64,000 nucleotides of DNA, taken from NCBI RefSeq assembly GCF_051622035.1, contig NC_135362.1, positions 26,781,001 to 26,845,000 on the forward strand, read 5' to 3'. The notes beneath the pieces are model-generated. The model made no database searches. It was given only the letters and a program-made list of their open reading frames with translations, and had not been told where the DNA came from. Each line of letters begins with the position of its first letter. The first letter of the stretch is position 1. This DNA comes from Arctopsyche grandis (Eukaryota > Arthropoda > Insecta > Trichoptera > Hydropsychidae). The position numbers and the translations under genes were made by a program. Shown piece by piece: positions 12,212-23,100 of this stretch.

Positions 12212-15200
12212 ATGCTGCGAGGACTGTGTGCCTTGCCGGCGCTCCTGCTCCATCTACTTCTACTTCATGGTGATTTTTCGTAGCCAATTCCTATAAACAC
12301 TATCTGCTACAATCCTAACAATCCCTAAAACAGACGATCAATCAAAATTTCAATCCGCGAACAATAGAACACTTTGACAATTCAAGTGCCACTCCCATCT
12401 AGCCCATCCTACATGCGTACCGATCCTACTATGTACATGCGTTTTATTCGATCGAAATTTCAGGAGGTAGAGGCTCCGAAGATGAGGAGCGACTGGTCAG
12501 AGATTTGTTCAGAGGCTACAACAAGCTGATCAGGCCTGTGCAGAACATGACGCAAAAAGTAGACGTGCGCTTTGGTTTGGCATTCGTCCAATTGATCAAC
12601 GTCGTAAGTGCAGCGTTTCATATCTACCCGAATTAGCCTTTTTGGGATCGATTTTAATTTTTTTATCGATTATCTTTTAGAATGAGAAGAATCAGATCAT
12701 GAAGTCGAACGTGTGGTTGAGACTGGTGTGGAGTGATTATCAACTGCAGTGGGACGAGGCCGACTATGGAGGTATTGGAGTATTAAGACTGCCGCCTGAT
12801 AAAGTTTGGAAACCAGATATTGTACTGTTCAATAAGTAAGTTAATTGTTTAATAATTATAAATTAACCTACTCTTTGTTGTATTTCTCCCCTAATATGAC
12901 TTATCATTAAAGAAAATATACCTAGTTTAAAAATATCATACTACAAATTAATAAATAGCATAGTTATTACTAAAAACCAAAAAAAAATTAATTCATCTCC
13001 ATATTCACCAATAATCGTTGGTAATTAGACTTCCAACATCAAGCTTTATGATCTAACTTATAATTATAACAATCCATATGAAGTAATCCTGTGCTTATAA
13101 TACTGAATGAAGATGGGTAGCAGTCGCAGCAAGAAGTTATTTGGCAGAGAGGTACATAAACACGATGACGTAAGGGGGGGGGGGGGGAGGCTGTTCTCAT
13201 TCTGTACATACATAACAAACAAAACACAAATCCCCTATTAGCTTAAAAAGGACTAACAGTCCCAAGCGCCATTTAATTATCATATCATGTATGTATCTAA
13301 TATCGCTATTCTGTCTGTCTGTCTGAGATAACGCTCGCCATACTATAATAGTCGTTTCGATTCGACATACATATGTTCGTCACAGCTATATACGAATACG
13401 AATACAATAATAAAAGAAAGAAACTTATATATATATACTATTTGCTACCAATGTTTCCTCTTGGCAGAGAATTTACCGCCATCCATTGAAAATTTATTTA
13501 ATAAATTAATTCTTCTATTGAAGTTTTATATTGTTTATATATAGGTAGGTAGGTAGTTTTCACCTTTTTTTTCATATAAAATAATTAAATATAAATACTA
13601 AATGTATTTAAAAATTATTTGAACAAATTCGACCGCGTGCGGATCTAACCGACATATTTCTTTTAATTTTTTTTATTTAATAACTTAATATGCTAACACT
13701 CATGCGATGATATTTCATAGGGTACAACACTAGTCATCATATATGTATATAATATCGATATGCTGTGTATCTGTGTATCTGTGATAACGCTCACCGTACT
13801 ATAATAGTCGTTTCGGTTCAACATACAAATGCACGTCACAGCTAAAACACTGCCAACAAAATGTATGGATATAATAACAAAAGAAAAAAAACTTCTATAT
13901 ATATATATACTGTTTACTACCAATGTTTCCTCTGGGCAAGTCTCTGAGCATTTATCGCCATCTATTGAAAATTTATTTTTTCTATTGATGTTTTATATTG
14001 TTTATATGTACATACATAGGTAGTTCATATTAAACAATTAAACATAAATATTAATTTAAATATATTTGAAAAAATACGACCGCGTGCGGATCGAACACAA
14101 GACCGACACATGTCTTTTAATTAATAGCTTAATATGCCAAAACCCATGCGATGATATTAAATCGGGCACAACACTAGTATATATTAATCATATTTTACAG
14201 CGCCGATGGTAATTACGAAGTGCGTTATAAGTCCAACGTCTTGATCTACCCCACGGGAGAAGTCCTCTGGGTACCACCTGCTATTTATCAAGTGAGCCTT
14301 CAAGTTTTTAATAATAATATCCATTCCAACGCATTAATTCACCATCGATAATTTTTTTCCAGAGCTCTTGCACAATTGATGTCACTTATTTTCCGTTCGA
14401 TCAACAAACTTGCATTATGAAATTCGGCTCTTGGACTTTCAATGGCGATCAAGTGTCACTAGCTCTGTACAATAATAAGAATTTTGTCGACTTGTCTGAT
14501 TACTGGAAGTCTGGAACCTGGGATATCATAGAAGTGCCAGCTTACTTAAACATCTACGAAGGAAATCATCCCACCGAGACCGATATTACTTTCTATATTA
14601 TAATAAGAAGGAAGACACTCTTCTATACTGTCAATTTGATCCTGCCTACCGTACTGATTTCGTTCCTCTGCGTTCTAGTATTCTATCTTCCAGCTGAAGC
14701 TGGTGAAAAAGTAAGTTCAAAACCATCCAAAAATACTTGGATACATGTAATATGCATTCAAAAGTAATATTAATTCAAATTCTCCCCTAGGTAACATTGG
14801 GTATTAGCATTTTACTGTCACTGGTTGTGTTCTTGCTCTTGGTATCTAAAATTTTACCACCGACTTCACTTGTGCTTCCTCTCATTGCCAAATATTTACT
14901 GTTCACTTTCATCATGAATACTGTGAGTATTCTCGTGACTGTTATCATCATCAACTGGAACTTCAGAGGACCTAGAACTCATAGGCAAGTGTATTTTCTT
15001 CAATACTACAACTACATATGTACATGCTTCAGTAGTGCTTATACTTAATCACTATTAAAATTTCAGAATGCCTCTTTGGATCCGAAGTGTATTTTTACAC
15101 TACTTGCCAGCTATTCTGTTCATGAAACGTCCACGCAAAACTCGTCTACGTTGGATGATGGAAATGCCAGGAATGGGAATGCCTCCTCATCCATCCTACG

Positions 15201-15791
15201 GCTCTCCCACTGAAATACCCAAACATATTAGGTAAATGATCGTTGTAATCAATTGCCATGCTATTTTATATTGAGAATAAGATTTTAAATTACAATTTGT
15301 TTGCAGTAAAATGGAAGTAATGGAATTGTCAGACTTGCATCATCCTAATTGTAAGGTAAATCGCAAAGTGAACTCGGCTGAATTAGCCGGAGGACTTGGT
15401 GGTGAGGGTTGTCGTCGTGAGTCAGAAAGCTCAGACTCATTGCTTTTATCTCCAGAAGCTTCCAAAGCCACAGAAGCAGTTGAATTCATTGCTGAACATT
15501 TAAGGAATGAAGATCTTTACATACAGGCAAGGAATATGATAACAAATAATTGATCCACTCTTATCTAATATATTAAATAAAATTACTTCTATTTTATTAA
15601 TATACATTGTCTTTCTTTATTTTTAGACTAGAGAAGATTGGAAGTACGTTGCCATGGTAATTGATAGACTACAGCTATATATATTTTTCATTGTAACAAC
15701 TGCAGGAACGGTCGGCATACTAATGGATGCTCCTCATATCTTCGAATACGTCGATCAAGACAGAATTATAGAAATATACCGTGGAAAGTAA
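12212..15791 (+). CDS. nAChRbeta1: Nicotinic acetylcholine receptor beta1 subunit
   Basis: Non-alpha subunit of neuronal cation channels gated by acetylcholine. Exons: 12212-12269 (signal peptide [20 protein letters not shown]), 12464-12603, 12681-12835, 14201-14291, 14363-14710, 14791-14984, 15067-15231, 15307-15526, 15627-15791; about 511 residues, close to the fly ARD protein. Seen: mature start [17 protein letters not shown], Cys-loop [15 protein letters not shown], no vicinal cysteines where alpha subunits have them, M1-M3, the loop segment [17 protein letters not shown]4, and the C-terminus [13 protein letters not shown] that is near-identical to insect beta1. The introns after 14984 and 15526 start with GC instead of GT; both joins are needed to keep frame. 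The intron after 12835 carries two Helitrons. It lies head to tail downstream of the alpha subunit gene. Confidence 0.96.
13296..13733 (+). mobile_element. Non-autonomous Helitron, first of a tandem pair
   Basis: Starts TCTAATATCGCTATTCTG after an A and ends GGTACAACACTAG. A short hairpin sits upstream of the 3' end. The next copy begins directly after CTAG. Located in the intron after 12835 of the beta1 gene. Confidence 0.7.
13734..14177 (+). mobile_element. Non-autonomous Helitron, second of a tandem pair
   Basis: Begins TC at 13734 immediately after the first copy and ends GGGCACAACACTAG before T. Shares with it the block GATAACGCTC-CC-TACTATAATAGTCG, the block GACCGCGTGCGGATC and the 3' end. 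A 3' fragment of the same family is at 55650-55816. Confidence 0.7.
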
Positions 15792-18104
15792 ATCAAAAGA
15801 ATGTTACTTTTGAAATTTCATCTGTATTATTTCTCATTAGTAAGGGCTTCCATATACATTTCGGTCAAAAGTAAATAGCCTCATGTGAGTGGTTCTTTGT
15901 TTCCCCTGTTTTGTTTTATATTAAATTTTATAACTTCTATATACATATTTATATATGTATATATAGTTACTTACATATTATTATTATATTTAACTAAAAT
16001 GATTAATTAACTAGATGTTAAATGTGTAATTTTTGTTGAAGTAAAATAGTTTATATTGATTTACGAATTTAGAATGTGGGTAGTGTTTCTGGCCTAATGT
16101 ACTACCTAGAAAAAATAGCAATGTGCGATTTAATTGCATATATGCAACAAATATGTTTATGAATATGAAATTTTAAAACGTTTAATACGTGTATTTATTA
16201 GGTGTGTATCGAGTCATCGATTTTTTGTAAAACAATTATTTTATATATAAATTCTAGACTTAAAGTATCTAATAATAACTATTTGTATATGCATTGGGAA
16301 TTTAACGTAATGTAATAATTTACATATTTGATATGCACATATGATAAATAGTATTGCAAAAAAAAAATGTATGTCACAATTAAAAACTTTAAATTCTTGA
16401 AACAAATCAAAACGTGTACCTAAAATTAAACGAATACTTAATTTTTATTTTAAAGATTTGCATAATAAAAAAATTCACAATCAGATTTATAGAACATTGC
16501 ATCATGAAAGTATATATATTATAATAATGTAAAGAATAATCGTCTAAAATTAAGTCAAAATATGTTATATTTAGCATAAATAATAAATATTCCGTTCACT
16601 GTACAACAAAAATATTATATGTCTAGTTAGAATTATGAGCTTTCTTATTTTTTCAATCCATTTCAAAACTCGCATTATACTGAAAAATTTCAATTAGATT
16701 ATTTTAATTGTAATTTTTATTAAAAATGCTCCCCTTCTACTTGAAAAATTTAATTATAAATTATAAATCCTGATACCTATCCATACTTATTAATTTATTA
16801 AAAAATTGAAAATCAGTTTTTTTTATTATTTATCAAATCCTTACTAATTTTTTAACTAATTAGAGCCGCAAAGACTTCCAAATTGCAATGAAAAAATATT
16901 GCTATCATTGAAAATACCTAGTATTTACAACAACTTATCTTTGCAGATAAGGATTTTCAACTTCTATGAACTTAAAAACAAAAGACTGAAATAACTAAAA
17001 GACAATTTCTAAATTGTTATAACATCAAAAAGTCCCAATTTTTTTTGTTGTATCAAAAATCGAATGGCATCAGTTTTCCAAAATCTACCATATATGTATA
17101 ATAACTTGAATTAAACAAAAAAAAATCGGTTAATAGTGAACAAGAACATTATTTTCTGGTGACAAAATAATAATAAAAAGCATTTAGTGTCAAATTGGAT
17201 TAACCTGTGAAGACACTGTGGTATATGTTTGTTAAAATAAAATAAAATATATGCGACATAAACCGTCATAAGCAGATTGTGAATTATTTCTTCATCTTTT
17301 CTAAGAAAGCAACGATGAATGACTCTTCGGCTTGAAATATCTTTCAATCCAACCAACAGATAACTCAAAGAAAAAAATGGATATCTAAACAAAAACAAAA
17401 AAAATACTATAAGTAGAAAGATGTCTATACCCTTCACATATAAACACAGATTACCTTAATACAATCTGCTTTGGATCGTCGACTTTTAAGAGTCTTTAGT
17501 TTAGATATTATGTTCATATAAAATGTACTATGGACAGTTATAGGAATTTTAAATATGTTTTTAAGCTTTTTTCCTATTATGCTGTACACCATTATAATTT
17601 TAAATAAATATTTTTTTATAAACTATACATAGAATGATCACTAAATCAAAAACTATTATAATAGACCTAGATGTGATTTGCATTGTAAACAATAAAAAGC
17701 GTTTCAAAATAAAACTACTGTAATATACTAAGGTATATTACAGCTACTTTCTTTGTCTCTTACTAAGAAAGCGTTGATATATTCTTGGACTGCGATACCT
17801 GATCACCTGAATCAATAAAGGGCGTGATTTTAAGAAGTATGTAGCCGCAGTCTTTTGCCTCATCACTTGCCCAACAAACGACATCATCAATACAACAATC
17901 AAAACGCATATATACTCCATTTGTATTTCTGATTAGTGCTCATAGGAATTAAATTATTATTCTCCTTCAAATGCCGAATCCGTATTCGGACGTAGGCGAC
18001 TACCATGTGCAGAAATGGTTTATGGCCCCTGCAAATTCTGTCCTATCATGGGATAAGTCGAAACAAATTTTCGAGTCCGAGTCCCATCCATGACCTGAAC
18101 TAGC
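15792..18104. other. 3' flank of beta1 and AT-rich intergenic DNA
   Basis: Contains the beta1 3' UTR and a LINE 3'-tail fragment at about 17165-17260 (AACCTGTGAAGACACTGTGG then AAAATAAAATAAAATA). Two diverged stretches (17260-17440, 17740-18080) are related to sequence near 45370-45700. No gene is supported. Confidence 0.5.
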
Positions 18105-18525
18105 GGCGTGGACTAATGGTTAGCATATTATGCTTTCGAGCAGAGATTCACGGTTTCGATTCCCACTGCTGGCCAGACCTTGGTTTGTGACTCGAGGGCG
18201 ATCGTTTCTTATCAGAGTTTGCCAATTTTTCTGATTTTCATTGAAACGGTTCCTGTAAAATTGTCATCTCCTTTCCTATCTCTCTTGCTAATCTCAAATT
18301 GTTCAGTGTCTTGAGGTTCAACAATTTGATTATTAAATGCTGCAAAAATTTCTTCATAGATGTCACTGTGGATGTTTGTATGAATTCGCATTGTATAAAA
18401 TGCTAATATATTGTATTGATTGATTGACTGTATTTATCTATTTATACATAGTGCACTCGTCGCTTTGGAGCAATCTGTAAAAGCGAGTGTTCATGTACTA
18501 TGAAATAAAATAAAAATAAAAATCA
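18105..18525 (+). mobile_element. tRNA-derived SINE, head type A, with LINE-like 3' tail
   Basis: Head: AATGGTTAGCATATTATGC (A-box region) and CACGGTTTCGATTCCCAC (B box). Body: CTGGCCAGACCTTGG, GAGTTTGCCAATTT, TTTCATTGAAACGGTTCC. Tail: CGCTTTGGAGCAATCTGT... followed by AAATAAAATAAAAATAAA. The tail matches the 3' end of the LINE at 5925-7020. Confidence 0.85.
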
Positions 18526-18867
18526 ATATATTTTCTGGAGCCAAGAGAGCTTTTTTCTCCCAAGCCACCGTTTACCTTTTATTTTCTACCCTCTATGATT
18601 ATTTGTAGAAGGCGATATTTGGGACCGCGAATAGCGTGGCCAAATATTCCATCTTACGGCGCTTTACCGAGTCAAGAAGCTCTTCATTTTTATGAAGAAG
18701 CTGGAAGACCGGGAATTGAATTAAAATACAATATTTTTAAGAAACAAAACATTTATTTTATACTACAGGGCTGTAGCCTTATAGATTAAGGTAACTATTC
18801 TTACTGTTTTTACCAGTACACTACTGATTTTTTGAGTATTTGTCCTGGTAAGTCGTACGATAAAACC
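18526..18867. other. Unassigned stretch with a short open frame
   Basis: A plus-strand frame at 18595-18789 reads RIAWPNIPSYGALPSQEAL and HFYEEAGRPGIEL and looks protein-like in composition. I do not recognise it and see no splice partners. It could be a retrocopy fragment or a piece of a transposon. Confidence 0.3.
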
Positions 18868-19185
18868 GGTTCTGTGATTACTCGTCAAATGTGAACCGGT
18901 CACAAGACAACCGATTGCTCTAGATCGGTCACACGTGATCACCCGTCACACTGAAACTGGTCACGAGAAAACTAGTCACACCCTAAAATTGGTCACGAGA
19001 AAACTGGTCACACCCTAAAATCGGTCAATCAGTTTTCTCGTGACCGATTTTAGGGTGTGACCAGTTTTAGGGTGTGACCAGTTTTCTCGTGACCAATTTT
19101 AGTGTGACGGGTGATCACGTGTGACCGATCTAGAGCGACCGGTTGTCCTGTGACTGGTTCACATATGACTAGTAGTCCGTTTACC
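18868..19185. mobile_element. 318-bp palindromic element built from repeated modules
   Basis: Left end GGTTCTGTGATTACTCGTCA; right end on the other strand GGTAAACGGACTACTAGTCA. The two ~155-bp arms are near-complete reverse complements and consist largely of alternating GGTCACGAGAAAACT and GGTCACACCCTAAAA units. The ends match the GGTWMNGG family elsewhere in the window. Confidence 0.8.
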
Positions 19186-19312
19186 ATTTTCATGATATAT
19201 ATTAAATATTTTAATAATAAATAAATTGTCTATAAATAATTTTTTATATTTTTTTACCATATGCATATGAATAAAATTAATAAATTAAATAAATAAAGAT
19301 CATAAATAATAT

Positions 19313-19773
19313 TATAGAACAGGTGGTCGAGTGAAAGGTTTCGACCGTTTCCCGGCCTATGGAAATTCAGTTGAGTTTGAAAGAGGATCGTTTATTTGCG
19401 TTCAATTGGTACAATGGTTATTGTATGTACGAAGAGGTTTCTTCGGAGAAGTGATCTGTTTGAACTCCAGAGGCTCACTCTGCCGGTGGAGGTTGCTGCG
19501 TTGCTTTATAAACGTTTTGGGTTGAAGTGTGTCGTGTGCACATCTTTTGTTCTTGGTACTCGCGCTGACCTAGTTATGCTGCGAGCGTGATTTTATGGGT
19601 TCATACGCCTGGACGTAGTTCGTGGTTTTTATTGGTTCAGTGTGTTCTTCCTTTGTTTCCCAGATACGTGTCGACCTTTTGACGAGGCGAGCGTGTGCCA
19701 TGCATTAATGACTTTCCTGGATATGTGTCGCAGTGACCTGATGAGATCATTTCAGTTGTACTATATGCCTACA
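19313..19773 (-). mobile_element. Solo LTR (LTR family 1), fossil
   Basis: Same family as the copies at 29044, 60514 and 62536: shared ACCGTTTCCCGG-CTATGGAAATTCAGTTGA, a TATA-like TTTATAAA and a polyadenylation signal in minus orientation, ending CTATATGCCTACA. No internal retroelement region is attached. Old and diverged. Confidence 0.65.
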
Positions 19774-19954
19774 ATATGATTCCTATTAAAACTATTTGGA
19801 GCACGAAGCAGAGCTGGAGGGGAGTTGGAGCAAGTACTTTGGTATCGGAGTGGAGCAACTAAAAAAAGTGGTCGCTCCAGATCCCTGATCTTAATATAGA
19901 TGGGTCGTGGCTGAACGTTGTATCATATATTTCAACGCGTAGAAAACGCTCCTC

Positions 19955-20137
19955 AATAAATTTGCGCAAATAAGAGGCATATTTTTCAGACAATTTTTGC
20001 CATGAAAATCGCGAATACACAATATTTGGCACTCAAGTTCTCGTTACTATGATAGTTATCGTTAGTATGATGGACTTTTCGGTTGCCAGATGTTCCGACT
20101 TTGTGACGAGTAATTTGTGACCAGTAATCGCCGAACC
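19955..20137 (-). mobile_element. GGTWMNGG-family element, one end missing
   Basis: Reverse orientation copy of the elements at 21042 and 55219: GACAATTTTTGCCATGAAAA, GCGAATAC, then GTAATCGCCGAACC at the right end. The left end cannot be found. Lies just before the ari-2 start. Confidence 0.65.
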
Positions 20138-20197
20138 ATTTTTACTAGATTATGCAGTAGATTGGCGCGCCTGCAGTGACAAGGGCGAGTTGGTGAG

Positions 20198-23100
20198 ATG
20201 GCAGCCGTGCGTTTGACAGTAGCGAGCGTCAGTGTGGGTGACGACGAGTGGCGAGTGACGATCGACGAGTGTCGATCGAAGAGTAGGGAGACGAGAGTCG
20301 GTGAGGAGGGCGAGGAGGGCGAGGAGGGCGAGGAGGGCGACGAGGGGGACGAGGGCGAGGAGGGCGGGGAGGGCGAAGAGGCCGAGGACGAGGGTGAGGA
20401 GATGTCGGAGTCGGAGATGGAGCTGTCGGAGGGTTCGATGGACGGGGGTTCGGCGGACGAGCGCGACTACTACGAGGGGGTCCACGAAGACTGCGAGGCG
20501 GAGGCTGCCGAGAGGGCGCCCGACCCTGACTTCTTCCTCTACAACTGCCTCACTCCAGACCTCGTCGACAAGATGCTCAACGAGTCCATCGAGAGACTCA
20601 CCGACACCTGTCAAGTCACGCCTTCTCTGGCCAAGGTACCCCACACACATACATAACAATATTGCTATCTAATAACAACAACAAAAACCATTTTTTCAAC
20701 ATGCATATCATTTCATCATAACTAGTCAATTCATTTCAGCTTTACATATTAAAATATTGTTCAATTATATTCCAGCTATCCTAGTACTATACATGGCATA
20801 CATGAAAGAAATGGTAATAGATTTTCAAATTTCATACTATTATAATTTAAAATTTTGGATTAAACCCGGCTCCGGTCGACGGACGACCGCTCAACAGTGC
20901 GCAATAGGCCTAGGTGTCGGAGCGGAGCAACTCATAAAGGTGGTTGGTAAACGTAATAATTCTATCGGTAAATGTTAATGATGTGTACTGAATATGATTG
21001 TTTAAAATTGTAAATATTGTATAGGTACGTATAATAATTGCAGTTCGGTGCTTATTGGTCACAAAGCGCTCGCCCAAAAGTCACTAAAATATCTATAACG
21101 GAACATCTGGCAGCCGAAAAATCCATCATACTAATGATAACTATCATACTAACGAGAATTCGAGTGCCAAATATTCCATATCCGCGATTTTCATGGCAAA
21201 AATTGTCTTTGGGGCGATTGTTATGTGACTAATATTCTAATTACCATAATTGCGCACTGTCGACCACGGCGTTTTCTTCTGCACTGGAAATACTTTACAC
21301 TTACATACAATAGCCACTGTCCCGTGTCTCGGGTTTAACCTCATATATTGACTATCTTACTCAAATGAAACTTCACCTCCTGGATGAAAACCGAATAGGA
21401 AATGATTTTAATTTTAATTTTAGAATGGTGAACTTAGAATGAGATAAATTTTAACTTTATTCTGCTGCTTGATGTATTGACTGTCACTCTTGGGGGGTCC
21501 TGCAACAAATTGCTCACGGACCTAACACTCAACGACATATCGCTCACAGTTTCACGCGACATTACGCTCACGAGACAAAACGACCACGTGACAAATCGCT
21601 CACAGAATAATTCGTACGTACAAAAACGTTACTTTTTACAGCAAGTAATTATGAAAACCTAATCGATTTAATTAGTTATTATTACATAAAACCTTGATTT
21701 CGTCATGTTTAAATTTTTCTATAACTTTCTATAAAATTTCTATAAAATTTTTTAAATAACTAATTAAATCGATTAGGTTTTCATAATAACTTGCTGTAAA
21801 AAATAACGTTTTTGTACGTACGAATTATTTTGTGAGCGATTTGTCGCGTGGTCGTTTTGTCTCATGAGCGTAATGTCGCGTGAACCTGTGATATCTGTGA
21901 GCGATATGTCGTTGAGTCTTAGGTCCGTGAGCAATTTGTTGCAGAACCCCAAGAGTGACAGTCAATACATCAACCAGCAGAATAAAGTTAAAATTTATCT
22001 CATTCTAAGTTCACCATTCTAAAATTAAAATCATTTCCTATTCGGTTTTCATCCAGGAGGTGAAGTTTCTGTACTTTGTGATTGAATTGACGTTTAACTG
22101 GTTTGTATATATTTTATTTATTTATCTGTGATAGGATAGTGTGTTAATTCGTCACGATGCGATTAATTTAATTGTGGAATAATTCTTGTGTGAAAATTAA
22201 CGTTTTTATACGTACGAATTATTCCGTGAGCGATTTGTCGCGTGCGCGTAATGTCCCGTGAGCCATTTATCAGTAGGTGTAATGTCTGTGAGTGATTTGT
22301 CGTGACACCTACTCTCGGAGTCTCGATGGTAATGACTGACTTATTTATTTATTGAAATATCAACAGGCCTCAAATGTATAAATTCATAAAAATAAAGAAT
22401 AAATATAACAAAATAACATCTGAGCCCAATTATAGATTTATAAAGAATACATTATATATCTAGTATATATGGACAAACAGATGAAAAAGAAAAGAATAAA
22501 AACTAAAATATGACTAAATAGGACAATGCAAAATTAAACATAAAGTGATATAATATAATTGGATAAAGAATATATACATATAATTAGAAATGGATCAATC
22601 AATCAAGACTCTCCTAATGGCAGTCCTGAATTGATGTAAGGAAACACCGAATAGATCAACCTCATTCAGATCCTCATTAAGCATACGATAAACACGCTGT
22701 AGATAGGAATATTTGAGGGAATTGGTTTTGAAAGGATTAAGTGAAAAGAGTGCAACGTGTCTGGAATACCTAACTGGGATCCTGAAACCAACCTTACTCA
22801 GTAAATCGGAACAATCAAGGAAACCATTTAGGAGCTTAAAAAATAATGTAGCATCAGTTAGTCGTCGCCTGACAGAAAGATTGTTAAAGAATAGGATTTT
22901 TAAAATATCGGGAACAGTAGTATGGGCGTAGGTAGGAAAACGGTAGCGTAAGGATTTAATAAATTTTAGTTGAACTTTTTCAATACAATTAATATGGGAT
23001 AAATAAAAAGGTGACCAGATATGTAAATAATTGAGACAAATTCAAGATGTGACCTTACAAGGGAAAAATAAAGTAACTTAAGTAGATAAGGATCATTAAA

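Noticed and set aside
20150-20672. Long Leu-rich (minus) and Arg-rich (plus) frames over ari-2 exon 1
   Set aside because: They are shadows of the GAG/GGC-rich acidic tract; the ari-2 frame matches the family.
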